Below, piece by piece: positions 1 through 12,551 of a stretch of 64,000 nt of DNA. Within the stretch, counting starts at the first letter, position 1. Each line of letters opens with the position of its first letter. A program made the position numbers and the translations under genes. Source of the DNA: Halichoerus grypus (lineage: Eukaryota > Chordata > Mammalia > Carnivora > Phocidae); the NCBI RefSeq assembly GCF_964656455.1, contig NC_135726.1:22331168-22395167 (forward strand), in the 5' to 3' direction. The notes under the pieces are model-generated. The model ran no database searches. It was given only the letters and a program-made list of their open reading frames with translations, and was not told the origin of the DNA.

Positions 1-2339
1 TCATGTCCAACTTGGTTTCAGGTTGATGTCTTGGTGAGGAGTACTACGTACAGATACTATCATGCCTTTGGTCCTTATCTTCTTCTCTTGAGCCTCACTT
101 AGTTTCTTACAGGACAAAATCCAAAGGCAAAAAAAACCTAAAAACCAGAAAGCCTATTTTTAATGACTCTGAGCAGCAAAAGCAAACAGCGTCTCTGTTG
201 GATAGAGCTAGTGACTTCTTCAGAGAATTAAATAGTGCCAGTCTTACTAACACTGGTGCATATATCACCAGACATCAGCAGTTATGACAACACTGATGGG
301 CCTCAGCTGCAGTGGAGCCTTCAAATTGCATTGGAGGCATAGCTTCTGTGTCTGGCGTTGACAGAAGAAAATGTCACTGCAAGTAATCAGAACACAAATT
401 AGAAACAGGTTAGTCAAAAGAAACAGTCTGCACAGAGATAGAAAATGTGGAGCTGAGACCCACCCTTACATGTATTTGACTTTAAAGCTCCTGACATCCT
501 AACGGGGGCTTTAGAAAACTTACCAAAAGACTCTATCTCTCTGTTTTCTCAGCTCTCTGTTGTCAAATGCATAGGATTTGAAACGTCATTCTGTGTGCTG
601 TGTGCTTTATATGCTAGGGCTCAAACATAGGAGCTGGTATTTGTCATATTAGAATAGTATGTCTTTTATAGGCTTGGGATAAACTGGAGAAAGCTTAAAA
701 GTTCCCCCAGCATGAAGGGCACCACAGAATGTCAATCAGTAAATATAATTGTTTTGATATTATTTATTCCAACTTATATAAGTTAAGACTCACCTTTATA
801 TAAATTGGTCTCTTTCTGTTCAAATAAGGCTTTAAACCTTTGGACTTCCCCTAGATGGCACATCTTAAATGTATTTCCTCTCTGCTTAGTGAGGTCTTTC
901 TCCCAGGTCTCCTTATGTGACTAAACATTTCTGGTGACTCAAACAAGATACTTCCGTGTCAGGAACAATTAGGGTCTAACAGCAGTTGAGTGTAGGGTTT
1001 TTACTGAGGTGAAGCTGTTTCTCTTTCGCATTAAGTGCTAGGTGAAATGACTGTTGGCTAACCTCAAGTAAATGAAGTAATTCCACATTATCACCTGTGT
1101 GCTTAGAAAATATGTCAGTGAAAAAAAGAAAAGTTGTAAACTGGTATAGAATGCATTGATAAGTTAGGTTGAATGGATGCCTTCTTTGGAATTGAATTTT
1201 ACATAAAGCAGGAGGTCATAATGCTCATGTGGCCCACCCATTCGTAAAGATAAGTTTGTGAGGGGAACTTGCATTAGAAAGTGCTTTTAGAAGCTTATCT
1301 TGTGCAAACCATAAGTTAGGACTTTCACATCGTCTGTTACAGGGTCATTTGGAAGAAAAATAAGAGCTCAAGAAGTAGTTAAGGCAACACAAGAGCAAAT
1401 TTGTGCCGTTGCCCTTGAATAAAAACATAGACTGTTGTGCCAACTTTTTAAAAAATGGTTACATTTGGTATTTATCAATGACCTCTGGGTATGTCCACAA
1501 GCTAATGGAGACTTCCTTCACAATACACTTTACTCTTGCAAAGTCTAAATGATGTCAGAGAAACAATACAGATATATCATGAAAGGCTATCATCCTATCA
1601 GGTGAAATTACCTCTTCAAGAGAGAGAAATTACTCGAATGCAACAATTCATCTCTCAGCTCTCTCTTCTATATTAAGCAGTATGAGATCAAACATATAAA
1701 ATGTCTACTATTTAGGGGGTTCACTCTGTGTGCACATGTGTCAATAGAAGTTTCAGAGTTTATCAAGTCTAAGACCAAAATCAAATATCCCCTCTTACAT
1801 GTAGCCGTTTATAACACCTCTCCCCTAACCAGGACACTGAAACACCTTCCCTTCTCTGATGTACAATCCAGACCTCTGGTGTGGAATTTAGAAGTATTCT
1901 CCCATCTTCTAGGAGTGCTAAGTTAAGATGTCTGTCAGCTTTTAGCACTCATTAGGGGATTGTTTTAGTTTAAATAATTTCTTTGTCCAAATTCATGCTT
2001 CATTTTAGAGGCAGCTTGCATCAAATGACTGGTCAACATGGGGATATAAAAACTGTTCCCTTCACCCCAACTCTGAAAGAACACTGCAGCTCCAGGGTAT
2101 CTTAGGGGCTTGGTCTACTGGGGATGCGTTGCAGCTCAGTGACTTCTGCCTGATCCTGCCTCTGCTCTTGCCCCTCCACAGATGTAAATCTTCAAAACAC
2201 TCTTCAGTAAATAGCCTGAGTGCTTATCTCCATGTTGTAGGCTGCCTCTAGGGAAGTCAGTCTGCAATACCTTTGTGCTCCCACAAAATGCTCATGTGTA
2301 CCTGTGTTTCAGTTACAACAATCCGCTATGTTTGTATAA
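1..2339. other. unique, gene-free stretch
   Basis: I recognise no gene, RNA or repeat family here. Open frames are short (the longest is about 62 codons near 1738-1926) and lack splice-site or codon-pattern support. Base composition is ordinary, AT-rich mammalian DNA. Confidence 0.5.
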
Positions 2340-2460
2340 TGGCTTCTGTTTTCCTATATGTTAGCTCACTTAATTTTCCTGATGGCCCCATTCTTCTTCT
2401 CATATGCCAAATGAAGCTTAGAAGAGGTTAAGAGCTTGTACAAAATTAATACCTAAAGTA
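2340..2460 (-). repeat. MIR SINE fragment
   Basis: Reads as the antisense MIR core: a block like 'ttagctcacttaattttcctgatggcccc', then a segment resembling 'aatgaagcttagaagaggttaagagctt', which in MIR corresponds to the 'gaggaaactgaggctcagagaggttaag' region. Divergent, hence an ancient mammalian copy. Confidence 0.5.
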
Positions 2461-2829
2461 ATACTATCCTATGCACAATGAAATTACCCATTCTCACAAT
2501 ATTTGTTGTTACATGTGTCCATTTCTTCCATTAGGAAAAAGACCACACTTTCTCCACCCTTATGTACCCATTGCTGAAGTCAATGTCTGGCCCAAAACTC
2601 CTTGTGAGTTTTTGAACTTGGAAAAATTAATGACTTTGGTAATTTATTATTGGTTGCTAATTTAATTATTATATTGGTTGCTTTATCTTTAAAACTGATA
2701 AATATTATAGCTATTAGGCTAAAACCAGATAAATTATGTAAAAGGTGTAACATTCAATTGAATTTTGGTTTATAAGCTTTCAATTTGGCTAGCTAATACA
2801 ATGGGAGGTAGAAGGTAGATTGAGTGCAG

Positions 2830-3045
2830 AAATTAACAGCATAAATATTAGGGTCAGGCAAGTCTAGTTCCCAGTTAAAACTCTGAGACTGACTCCATCC
2901 CTGACCTTGAGTAGCTTTTATGGTATATCTGAAACTAAAACTGATCAGCCGTAAAGTTATTTCTCATAATACTGTAAGATCATCCATGTAAAAACATTAG
3001 CAGGATGCCTGAAATATCATTAGCTCTCAATAAACAGAAGCTACC
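2830..3045 (+). repeat. MIR SINE
   Basis: Sense-oriented MIR. The region around 'gggtcaggcaagtctagttcccag' matches the MIR tRNA-like part, 'ccctgaccttgagtagct' matches the core, and 'aggatgcctgaaat...ctcaataaa' matches the 3' end. Highly diverged. Confidence 0.6.
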
Positions 3046-3057
3046 CTGTGTAGACAC

Positions 3058-3102
3058 CCCCCGCCCCTCCACATACATACATACACACATGCTTGTGCTT
3101 GT
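3058..3102. repeat. CATA/CA-rich simple repeat
   Basis: A short imperfect (CATA)n/(CA)n tract follows a C-rich run. No function is apparent. Confidence 0.6.
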
Positions 3103-3234
3103 GTCAAATAAATATGCAAGGACAAAAGAGTGGTCAGGCTAAGGAAGAGATGGGAAGGGCAGCTAATAGGTCTCCGGTACTGGTTGGTTTAGATAAATAA
3201 TCAAATTCAGTTGAAAATTCTGCCATTAAAAAAA

Positions 3235-3325
3235 AAAAGGAAACTAAGTTTCAAGAAGATTAAATAACTCACTCAAGGTCACTTGGTAATTGATGGAGCA
3301 GCTGTTCAAACCCAGACCTATTGAC
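3235..3325 (-). repeat. MIR SINE fragment
   Basis: Antisense MIR core: 'ggaaactaagtttcaag', then 'aataactcactcaaggtcac', then 'caaacccagacct' follow the order of the reverse-complemented MIR consensus. Confidence 0.6.
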
Positions 3326-3329
3326 AATA

Positions 3330-4000
3330 GAGATTGAAAAGAGGAAAAAACAGATAGAAAATAAAAGGAAATAAACAAGAGGGGAAATAATATCACCATT
3401 CATAAAATATGTATGTCTGAAAATATAGGAAATGAATCCTTAAATTTTTGTACAAAAGAGAATCTTAAATCTTTAGTTGATTATCAGCTTCACAGAATCT
3501 TAACATCAATTATTTATCTCTCCACTGATAACGTCCATCAGTAGGGAGAATATGTTCCATTTTGGAGCTCAAGATAGCAGTGTTGTGGTCTCCATTGATT
3601 GATTGAAGATACCAGAATCCAATTTGCAGGAGAGTTCTTACTTCCTTATTAAGCACACATCACCATTAAATGTTCACTGTCAAGAATTCTCATCAGGCTT
3701 TTAGAGCTTTTCTGCACTGCCTGTGAGATCCTCACAGTATTGGAAGTTATCAATAAAGGCACTTTCATGTCTACAAAGGTGGTTATAGCCAACAGTAGAA
3801 ATGTACTTTCTGGAATAATTAAGACAATTATCCAGGAGATCAATTCTAGGTAATGTGAAGATCATTCCCACTGCAGGTTATTCTCAGAGATACAATTCTC
3901 TATTACCCCCATCCCTCAAAAAAACAAAAACAAAAACCTGATGAAAAATTACATATCAAATCTGAAGTAACTTTTATTGATGCAGCCTGGCCAGACGATA
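3330..4000. other. unique stretch
   Basis: No recognised gene or repeat. A 65-codon hydrophobic-rich minus-strand frame (3649-3843) is closed upstream by an in-frame stop and resembles no family I know; I treat it as chance. Confidence 0.4.
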
Positions 4001-4016
4001 AAAGTTGGTCATTCGG

Positions 4017-4221
4017 GGGCGCCTGGGTGGCTCAGTCGTTAAGCGTCTGCCTTCGGCTCAGGTCATGATCCCGGGGTCCTGGGATCGAGTCCCACATCGG
4101 GCTCCCTGCTCGGCGGGAAGCCTGCTTCTCCCTCTCCCACTCCCCCTGCTTACATTCCCTCTCTCACTGTGTCTCTCTCTGTCAAATAAATAAATAAAAT
4201 CTTTAAAAAAAAAAAAAAAAA
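4017..4221 (+). mobile_element. SINEC (Can-SINE), young, full length
   Basis: Complete carnivore tRNA-derived SINE: head GGGCGCCTGGGTGGCTCAG with pol III A-box-like sequence, a B-box-like GGATCGAGTCCC, CT-rich body, AATAAATAAATAAAATC and a poly(A) tail. It is flanked by a perfect 16-bp target-site duplication, AAAGTTGGTCATTCGG, at 4001-4016 and 4222-4237. The exact duplication and clean tail point to a recent L1-mediated insertion. The open frame across it is an artefact of the SINE body. Confidence 0.96.
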
Positions 4222-4237
4222 AAAGTTGGTCATTCGG

Positions 4238-5555
4238 TAGAGATTTAGTTTGTAAATGTTGCTAATCTCTCCACAATCTCTCTTTCCCATTCTTATCTTC
4301 TTATTCTAAACACAGCCTTGAAGGCATGACTACATGATCGAGTTAATGACTAAGACGACAACTGGAATTTGTATTATACTTCTATTAACCTGAAAAAGTA
4401 TTTGTTCCAACACTTATACTGTCAAAATAAAGGAAATGTAATAATTGCCCTCACTACAGGTTTTTAGCAAACCAGGATTGACCCTTCCTAAAGAGAAATG
4501 CTACACATGGTATGTAGATATTCATGCTTAAACTCTAAATATCCCAAAGTATTATAATTGAGAGCACAGACAATTATTAAGAATTCCATAATACTTTTTC
4601 AAAAACTACAATAGTCTACTATATCAAGAGAGTCAAACCTATATGATTACATTGAATGGATTACTACTAGCAAAGAAATTCATTGTAGGCACACATAGGA
4701 AAGACTTGCTGAATAAAGAGGTATATCTTCCATATCAAGCTTTATATATAGTACATGATTTAGAAATTTATTTTGTTTTTGAGCAAGCATTTATTATAAG
4801 TCTATAAAGTAACAGATACTGTGCTAACCCTCAGGAATTCACAAATAATTAGAAACCCATACCCTACACACTCATTCACATTCTCATATATTAAACTTAT
4901 GAATGCATTTAAAGAAATCTAACTACTACCATATGAGGCAAGCACTATCATTGTGAGCAAGACAAAACATTTGTGCAAATGGATTTTATATTTTGAAGAG
5001 GGTGGGCGTAAATAGGTTAAAAATAAATATATAAAGATGTCATGCACACAGTGAATTATAATAGATACTTCATTGTAATAATATTATTGTAACTAATATG
5101 AAGTAATTCTTAAAATATATATGTACTAATTACAATGAATTATTATTATAATGACAGAGTGATAGAAGGAAACACAGGTCTCCTTGGGAATATAGAAAAG
5201 GAAGCAAAGAGATGATGACATTTAACCTGAGCCTACTATCATGACTTCACCAAAGAAATGATTATTTTAGGCAGAAGAAAGTGTGATTCTAAGTTTAGAA
5301 AAGATGGTGTGGTGTGGAATTGCAAGTAGTTCCATAAGACCTGTCATTGCATTCACACCTTCACGAAGACTCGTGACCATTTTATTCCCCTCTCCCTCTG
5401 CCATGCTTATCTGGTAAATATCCCTGTCCAAGGATAAACTCCGTGACTGCCCTAAACAGATGAGTTCTTCTGCCTGGAAAGCACAAACTTGTGCTAAGTA
5501 ATCCTACTTTAAATTTATGATCACAAATGCCAAATGACTAAGTATTGCTCAGCAA
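4238..5555. other. unique or very old repeat-derived stretch
   Basis: AT-rich with no gene. Parts of 4790-4850 and 5160-5310 resemble the very old mammalian repeats with 'actgtgctaaccct' and 'gatgatgacatttaacctgagcc' blocks, but I cannot assign a family. Confidence 0.35.
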
Positions 5556-5559
5556 TCTG

Positions 5560-5850
5560 ACAATACATTCTTATTTTTTGTCTTCCATCTCCACAATTCT
5601 TTCTTCACACCCCCTCGTCTCTCCTCAAAGCTCCTATACCAGTCTTGTCTTTCTCACTCTCAGCTGAAGACCTAAATCATAATCTACTGAGAAAATAGAA
5701 CCAACAGAAATTTCCTCCTCTTTGGCATCCTGTGGGAACTGAACTCTTTCCCTGTACCTGCATTCATTACTTCCCCTTCTGTTTCTTTAAATGGAAGATT
5801 TCCATCAAAAATTTTATCAAAAGCCAACCCCTCCACTGGGCTTTGAACTC
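5560..5850 (+). repeat. LINE-2 (L2) ORF2-derived fragment, probable
   Basis: The run 'ctctcagctgaagacc...actgagaaaatagaa' and then 'aaaagccaacccctccactgggctttgaactccatg' follows the order of blocks in the sense L2 ORF2 region. It is heavily decayed with stops in every frame. Assigned from recall of the family, so moderate confidence only. Confidence 0.45.
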
Positions 5851-6430
5851 CATGGTCTCCTGGATTTAAGGAGAAATTCTCCCTGTGCCAAGTTAGGTAG
5901 TAAGATAGGGAATATTTGCTAAATATCAGGAGGTAGGCAGTCAATCCTTGTCTATGTTAACTTTTAACGAAAAAAAAAATTCAGTGTGTCTAACCTTATG
6001 TATCTGTGAGGAGAGAGAGACCAACAAAAAGTAGGTATCAATCATTTTCTCCAATAATAATAATTTTTTACTCTCAGGCTTTTGAACAGATCCCTGTTAG
6101 ATCAGTTTTACTTCAGAGGTGTATTTACCAAGGTGCTAATGAAGCTGAAACTTCAGGACCACTCACTTGTATGGGCCTTACTAAAACATTAGAATGGACT
6201 TGAACTTATATGTACATACTCAAAATCAAATTTGTATTAACTTTTCATTCTACTCTTCAAAGGAAATCCTCCGAAGGGCATGACCCGCAGGTCCCACAAA
6301 ACCAAGACCCACATGCTTATGTGTCCACAAAACTATGACTTTGATAGAAACAAGATTGTACTTTGACCCAGAATGCTTCAGTCAGATTTCTGAATAGAGA
6401 CACAGTGATTGAATTAGTAAGTATTGGGCA
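5851..6430. other. unique stretch
   Basis: No recognised gene or repeat. The 65-codon plus-strand frame near 6006-6203 has no supporting signals. Confidence 0.4.
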
Positions 6431-6435
6431 GTGGA

Positions 6436-7475
6436 CTTTTTTTTAAACAAAATTTAATTTTTAGAACCATTTACATTTACATAAAGATTGCCAAGATAGT
6501 ATAAAGAGTTTGGTAGGCCTCACACCATTTTCCCTATTATTAACATTTTGTGTTAATGTATTTTATGCTTGTTACAATTTATGAACCAATATTGATACAT
6601 TAGTATTAACTGAAGTTCATACTTTTCAAATTTTCTTTGTTTTTATTTAATGTCTTTTTTTCTCTCTCAGGATCCCATCCAGAATACCATATTCCTTTCA
6701 GTTGACATGTGTCCTTAGGTTTCTCTTTGTTGTGACGGTTTCTTAGACTTTTACTGTTCATGATAAGCTTGACAGTTTTGGCGAGTACTGGTCAAGCGTT
6801 TTGTATAATGTCCCTCTATTGGAATTTATCTGATTTTTTTCTCATGGTGAAACTGGGGTTATGGTTTTTTAGGGGGAGAAAGACCACAGAGATAAATTGC
6901 TGTTTCCATCTCATAATGTCAAGGATACATGCAATAGATGTGACTTATTGATGATGCTATTGATGTTGAACTTGAGCACCCAGATGAAATAGTGTTTCTC
7001 AGGTTTCTCAACTGAAAACACGTTCTCTCTTGTCCAGTTCCTTACTGTACTCTTTCAATGAAGGTTACTATCTGCAGCTTACACCTAAGGATTGGGGAGA
7101 TATGCTTTGCCTCCTTAAGAACAGAATAATTACATACAATATTTATACTTTTTCCGAAAGGGACATTTGTTTCTTCTCTCCCATTTATTTATTCAATCAT
7201 TTGTTTATTTCAGTATGGACTCATGTGCATTTATGTTATACTTTGGGTTATAATCTATTTTGTTGTTTAAAATGTTCTAGCTTTGCCCACTGGAAGTTGC
7301 TCACTTGAATCTTGTGTCCTTTGCTTTACCCCCCTCACTGTGGTTTTTTATTTTTTATTTTGTTTTGTTTTTGAGCACTTTCATACTTTCTGGCACCAGA
7401 GATGCTTCATCTTAAACATTTCCTGCTCTAGGCCTATAATCAGCCGTTTCTTCAAGGGTCTCTGGTCCTTACATC
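6436..7475 (-). mobile_element. old L1M 3' UTR, antisense
   Basis: About 1 kb matching, in antisense, the long 3' UTR of an old mammalian L1M subfamily. Landmarks are 'ctctctcaggatcccatccagaatacc', 'tgtccctctattggaatttatctgat', 'actggggttatgg', 'agtatggactcatg' and 'gagcactttcatactttctggcacc'. Frames of 63-92 codons in it are chance. No duplication is visible and divergence is high, so it predates carnivores. Confidence 0.75.
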
Positions 7476-7491
7476 AAATCATAGTTGAAAG

Positions 7492-7720
7492 AAAAAATAA
7501 AGGTATTGAGCACCTACTAAGTGCCAAGAACTATGCAAGATGTGTTACTGATTTTTCGTAACAACTCTGTGGAGTTTGTACTATTATGATTCCAGTTCTC
7601 AGGTGGAGATTCTGAGAAAGACTAAGTTAAGAAATTTGCTCATAACCTCTGCAGTTACCACAATGAGCAGAGGGAGGTTTCAGATTCAGGCTCGATCCTG
7701 GGATCTTATCCTTTACACTT
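7492..7720 (-). repeat. MIR SINE
   Basis: Nearly full antisense MIR: 'ttgagcacctactaagtgccaagaactatg', 'gtaacaactctgtggagtttgtactattatgattcc', 'aagttaagaaatttgctc' and 'caggctcgatcctgggatct' occur in the expected order. It abuts the L1M fragment. Confidence 0.75.
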
Positions 7721-7724
7721 TATT

Positions 7725-9670
7725 AAAGAGATTTAGAAAAGAGGGCACATGAACACATAACCAAATTCATGGAAATATAAATAGACAAAGCAAGGTATTT
7801 CAAAGACTTGTGGAGTCACAGATGACAAATTATGGGTATCTGCTTTTTTAGAAGTTGCTGCAGTTTTTGCTTTTCTGGAGATCTGGACTTGGCATATTTG
7901 AAGGCAATTTCCTGGAGATATAAAAATCCAGATATTTAAAGGCAACTTCTAATATGATGGGCAGTCTGAAACTAGTGCTCGCAGAGCCAAACTTACCGTG
8001 TCACAAAGGAAGAGTTTGCATTATGTGGTGCATGGGTGATAGATCCTAAAATAGCATTAGTGTCCTTGGCTTCCAAATTCAGTACTGTTCCCAATTCATC
8101 AATCCCAAATTACTCTTCAAAGTGTCTAAGGGCACCTGATCTTAGTTAGGCCTGTTTCCAATCCTGCCTTCTACATTAATGACCATGAAACCAGTCTCTG
8201 GAATATCAGTATAAATTTTAATAGATTCCTCCTACCACTGGTCTTATCTTATTGCCTATTTTCTGCACAGACACCACCATGAAGAGTGAAAGGGCATTAT
8301 CAAAATTTATTAACAAAGGAAATGTTGTATTATGCTGTTATTTATATTCTAAAAATTTAGGAAATTGATATTACAAAACAACAAATCTCTCCTGTGCCTA
8401 AGGACAGTTAATAATGTCACATCACCAATTATAAGGAACTGCATTTGAGAACCCACAATTAATTGCATTCTTGTAAGTCATTTGAAATAAAGAGAAATAA
8501 CAAACGGTGTTTAGTCACCACTTTTACACCAAATTCCATTATTTATACCTACTAAAAGATTAATTATCAACTGAGAGCTACATAAACCATGTTTATTTTA
8601 GTAATATATCTGTATTACAAGCTTACCAAATTCTCCTTTGCTCACTAATTTATTTGCATAAACTTCAGATTAGTGTCAAAGAAAAAATATTCAGACTTAC
8701 AAGCATCTAATAAAGTGAATATAAGCTCTTTTTTCTCAGTTTTTTCTGTTGAGTTGAGGTGAAGTAAAATTCAATTTTTTTTTAGCAAAATGAGCTTCCA
8801 GTACAGTTAACAATGTCTAATTGGAAATCTGAATGTGATTAATATATAGATTGAAAATGTTATTATGCACTACTTTTCTAAAATTCTCTTTTTCAGTGGT
8901 CATTCATCTTTATTTGGCTATTGGACCACATTATATGTATAATTTAAATATATGTATTACATGTAAATTGGAAAGTACAATTTTCTAAGTGTTCTAAGAG
9001 GACCAACTTTTGCCTAAGGAAAACTGTGGTATTTGGTGCCGTTCAAAGATCAGGAAAGGTTACTTGAAGCTGTTGATCACTGATATTTTTATATTAACTA
9101 TAGTTGCAGGATTTTTTTCCAATTTTTTTTTGTTCTATCAATTTCACCTTTCCATAGTCTTCTAAGCCACCCCATCCGTAACTAGGATTTACAGCACAAA
9201 CTGAAATTCTTTTGTCATCCAGAGGACCATATATGAATAAATTAAGAATTTATTTTAGCAAAATACTCCAGGAGATATGTAAAAGCACAAGCTGACTTAG
9301 AGCGTGGTGCTTTGAAAAGAGTATAGCAGGAAAATGTTCAACTGTTTCCACTAAGCAGCTGAGTGATCTTCCTTTTTTTTTTTTTTTTTTTTTTCCCTTT
9401 TTCTGAGTGTATATTTATGACTGGGCAATTCTCTGCTTGTTGAGTATTATACTAAAGAAAAAATGCATTTGATCAAGACTGCTACATACATGCATAGATA
9501 TCTGGATAATACAGCTGGTCATCAGAATAGGTCATAGGGGCACTTTTCTTAGGGCTATGTATGTTTGACCTGAAGCAAGCGGATCTTGACAGTCATTCAA
9601 ACTTGGGTCTATGGGCACAGATGTGAGAGTGATGACCTCCCATTAGTTGGAGATTTTATCTTTTAATGAT
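7725..9670. other. unique AT-rich stretch
   Basis: No gene. It contains plain A/T runs, including a T23 run near 9371-9394. A block near 8480-8720 has an octamer-like ATTTGCATAA and several TAAT cores and is listed separately. Confidence 0.4.
8480..8720. promoter_or_regulatory. possible conserved non-coding element
   Basis: Unique AT-rich block with TAAT-type homeodomain cores and a POU octamer-like ATTTGCATAA near 8652. No repeat signature and no coding pattern. Call rests only on motif content, which AT-rich DNA produces by chance. Confidence 0.15.
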
Positions 9671-9675
9671 TTAAA

Positions 9676-9692
9676 GACACACACACACACAC
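9676..9692. repeat. (CA)n microsatellite
   Basis: A short uninterrupted AC dinucleotide run of about eight units. Confidence 0.85.
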
Positions 9693-9774
9693 CCCTACCT
9701 TGTGCAATAAGAACCAGTGGATGATGTGAATATTAACACATTGATACTTGAATGTGAGAATTATCCCATCATGT

Positions 9775-9845
9775 ACAAATCCCATTTAATCCTCACCTAT
9801 TATCTTTCTAATAAGATGGGCTATTTCATATCCACATTATTAAGG
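9775..9845 (-). repeat. MIR fragment, probable
   Basis: 'cccatttaatcctcacctattatc' and 'aataagatgggctattt' recall the antisense MIR segment around 'tcatttaatcctcacaac'. Short and diverged. Confidence 0.35.
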
Positions 9846-9849
9846 ATTT

Positions 9850-11440
9850 AATTCTTAGTCACATTTATTGTTTTTTGTTACATTTTGAGATATTCCTCTG
9901 GGATAATATATCCAACTGGCCACTGATTATGCAATGTTTTCTTTATATAGTTAAATATAAAATCATATAAGGACATATAAACTCACAATCCAGGATTATC
10001 AAATCTCAGTATCCTGCCAAGCCTTGTTTTTTTAAAGTATCTTTTTCAGGAGTCATTTTTATGGTCTTCTGGGCTTTCTGGCCCTTCTATCAACACTGAT
10101 TAAATATGAGTTGATGATGAGATCTTGTTATTAGGCTTTCATGAAAAATGTGTCCATACTAATATGCAAGGGCACTGCCGAAACTCATTTGACTTAGCAG
10201 GATCCTACAGTTATGGAATACAGGACAGACCACTGTTGCTCAGAGGTTATACATTCAAGGCAAGGATTGCTTTCTCATGGACCCAAACAAAATGTCCTTT
10301 AAAAAATGTTACCAGTTTTGCAGTTTTCACACGTGTGTTACCAACAAGTTTTACAGATCAATTTAAATGCTAAAACCTTCCTAATGAAAAGGAAGAGATA
10401 CTTGAATATATAGTAATTTAAAAATCAAAAGTCAATCAATGGAAAGTTATTTCAGGCATCATCTTCTTAGGATCACATCAACTTCCTATTTACATCCACA
10501 ATCCAAATACCTTCTATCCCAATTCCTTTGGAAAATACTTGTATTGTAGCATAATTTCATAGCCCTATAAAATAACTTAGTTGTCATAATGCCTCTAGTT
10601 TCTCTTTAAAATCAAAGTTTTAATTTGCTTCTGTTTTATTTTAATTCCTGCTTGACTTTTTAAGGTACTGATAGTCAGTGGAGAAAAGGCAGGCAACATG
10701 TTAAAATGTCATCAAAGCAGCATTCTATTTTAAAACAAAGATATATATTCTAATTCCAATGACAGCGATAAAGCACTCCAGGGTGTGCTTTAATGGGCCA
10801 TTAGTTTTCTTCTCGGGTGGTTGAAATTCTTTGGCCTATAGCCTTCTGCTCCCCTGAGTCTCTGGGCCTCTATTAGACCCATTAAAAACTCCCTGGAATG
10901 CGGTTTTTGTCTAATGTAATTATTATAAAAATGTTCAAGTTACACATTTATTCCCCCATTTGCAATGGCATTGGCATTTCACTTGCCTAAATGTTGACAT
11001 GAGGGTCTTCAGAAAATATAGTGCAGATGATCAATTAGAAAGTAAAAAAGAGATTTTTCAGGGCCGTGTCAGAGGAGGCAAGAGGAAAGAAGAGAAATGT
11101 CTGAGTAATCTGAACTGAGTAATTTGCACACATGCCAAATGCATAGTGGTTTGAACCATGTCGGCAAATCTTCACAAATCACAAATTTGATACGTTGCCC
11201 CCAGCCTCATTTTTCGAATGATCTTCACCACTTCTCCTCTGTGGTGGACAGAGATGCTTTTCTGTTTCCTTAGACCTTCAAACACATTTTATTTTATAAC
11301 ACTAGTAAGAAAACAGATTCCCATAATGAAACAAAACTGACTAGGTCCTAGCACCAAAGGCAGAAGAGACCAGGAGTCGTTATGCTGTATTTATTTTCCA
11401 TATTATATTAGATATAGGTCCACATCCACCCTAGAATCCC
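9850..11440. other. unique stretch
   Basis: No gene or clear repeat. The 82-codon frame at 10125-10373 lacks splice or start context. The 10700-10990 block is listed separately as possible regulatory sequence. Confidence 0.4.
10700..10990. promoter_or_regulatory. possible conserved non-coding element
   Basis: Unique, moderately GC-rich block free of repeat signatures. It contains CTTTAATGGGCCATTAG (a near-palindrome with two TAAT-like halves), GGAATGCGG (TEAD-like core), CAGCGATAAAGC and TAATTATTATAAAA. The varied, non-repetitive composition resembles conserved enhancers, but conservation cannot be tested here. Confidence 0.2.
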
Positions 11441-11446
11441 CTATTT

Positions 11447-11818
11447 TGTAGTCTGGGTTCTCCAGGGAAACAGAAAACAAGGACAAAAACTATGTATGTA
11501 TATATAATTTTTAATTTATAAATATATATACTATAAGAAATTGGCTCGTGCATTTATTATTCTTGAGAAATCCAAGAACTGCAGTCAGTCAGTCAGCAAG
11601 CTGGAAATTTAGGAGAACTAAGGGTATAGTTGGAATCTAGATCTGAAGGCCTCAGAATTAGTGGAGCCCATGGTGTTGGGTTAAGTCTGAGGGTAAGTCT
11701 AAATTTAAATCTGAGTCCAAAGGCACGAGAAGACTAATGGTCTCAGCTTAAAGACAGTCAAACAGAGAGAAAGAATTGTTTTTTTATTCAGCCTTTCATT
11801 CTGTTCAGTTTTTTTTTC

Positions 11819-11849
<31 letters not shown>

Positions 11850-12237
11850 AGATTTTTATTTATTTGAGATAGAGCAAGAGTGAGAGAGCACAAGCAGGGG
11901 GTGGGCATCAGGCAGAGGGAGAGGGAGAAGCAGGCTCTCCACTGAGCAGGGAGCCTGATGCGGGGCTAGATCCCAGGACTCCGAGATCATGACCTGAGCT
12001 GAAGACAGACGCTCAACTGACTGAGCCACCCAGGCGCCCTGTGTTCAGTTTTTCAGTGAATGAGCCTCACCCATATTGGGGAGGACATTCTACCTCACTG
12101 AATCTACCTATTTCACTGTTAATCTCATCCAGAAACCTCCTCACAGATGCACCTAGAAGTAATGTTTAACCAATATTTAGCCAAATATCTTGGCACTCAT
12201 GATCCAGTCAAGTCGATACATACATTTAACCATGACA
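11447..12237 (-). mobile_element. MLT2-type LTR (ERVL), antisense, split by a SINE
   Basis: The flanks of the SINE at 11814-12041 form one antisense ERVL LTR. The plus-strand left part has 'gggttctccagggaaacagaa', a TA-rich stretch and 'aagaaattggctc'; the right part has 'gagcctcacccatattggggaggacattct', 'gttaatctcatccagaaac' and ends 'ttaaccatgaca', the complement of the MLT2 start. Non-coding relic; no internal retroviral region is present. Confidence 0.75.
11814..12041 (-). mobile_element. SINEC inserted in the MLT2 LTR
   Basis: Antisense Can-SINE from T-rich tail through 'gagggagaagcaggctctcc...gagcagggagcctgatgcggggct' to the head 'gagccacccaggcgccc'. A 12-bp duplication TGTTCAGTTTTT lies at 11802-11813 and 12042-12053. 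The insertion is younger than the LTR it splits. Confidence 0.93.
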
Positions 12238-12551
12238 TGTGACTGTTTCCCTGGCTCATGGCTCTCCCGTCACACCCATATTTATTACCATTATTTTGAA
12301 CTCTCTATCAGGTTAACCACTTCTATCTGTTTCATTAAGATCAGTTTCTGGACATTTATCGTACTCTTTTTTTTTGGAATATATTCCTCTGTTTCTTCAT
12401 TTTCTTTGACTCTGTGTTAGTTTCTGTGCATTAGATAGAACAGTTACCTCTCCTGTTCTTGACAGAATAGTCTCCCGTGGGAGATGAGCCTTGTTAATCA
12501 GCCCAGCCTGAGCTCCTGGCTGTCTCTGAAACCTTGGTTACTGTTCAAGAT

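Noticed and set aside
3649..3843. Hydrophobic minus-strand frame as a receptor pseudogene
   Set aside because: Too short, closed upstream by an in-frame stop, and no conserved receptor motif is visible.
4017..4221. tRNA gene
   Set aside because: The tRNA-like head is the SINE promoter; the cloverleaf cannot be completed and the CT-rich body and poly(A) follow directly. The same applies to the other SINEs.
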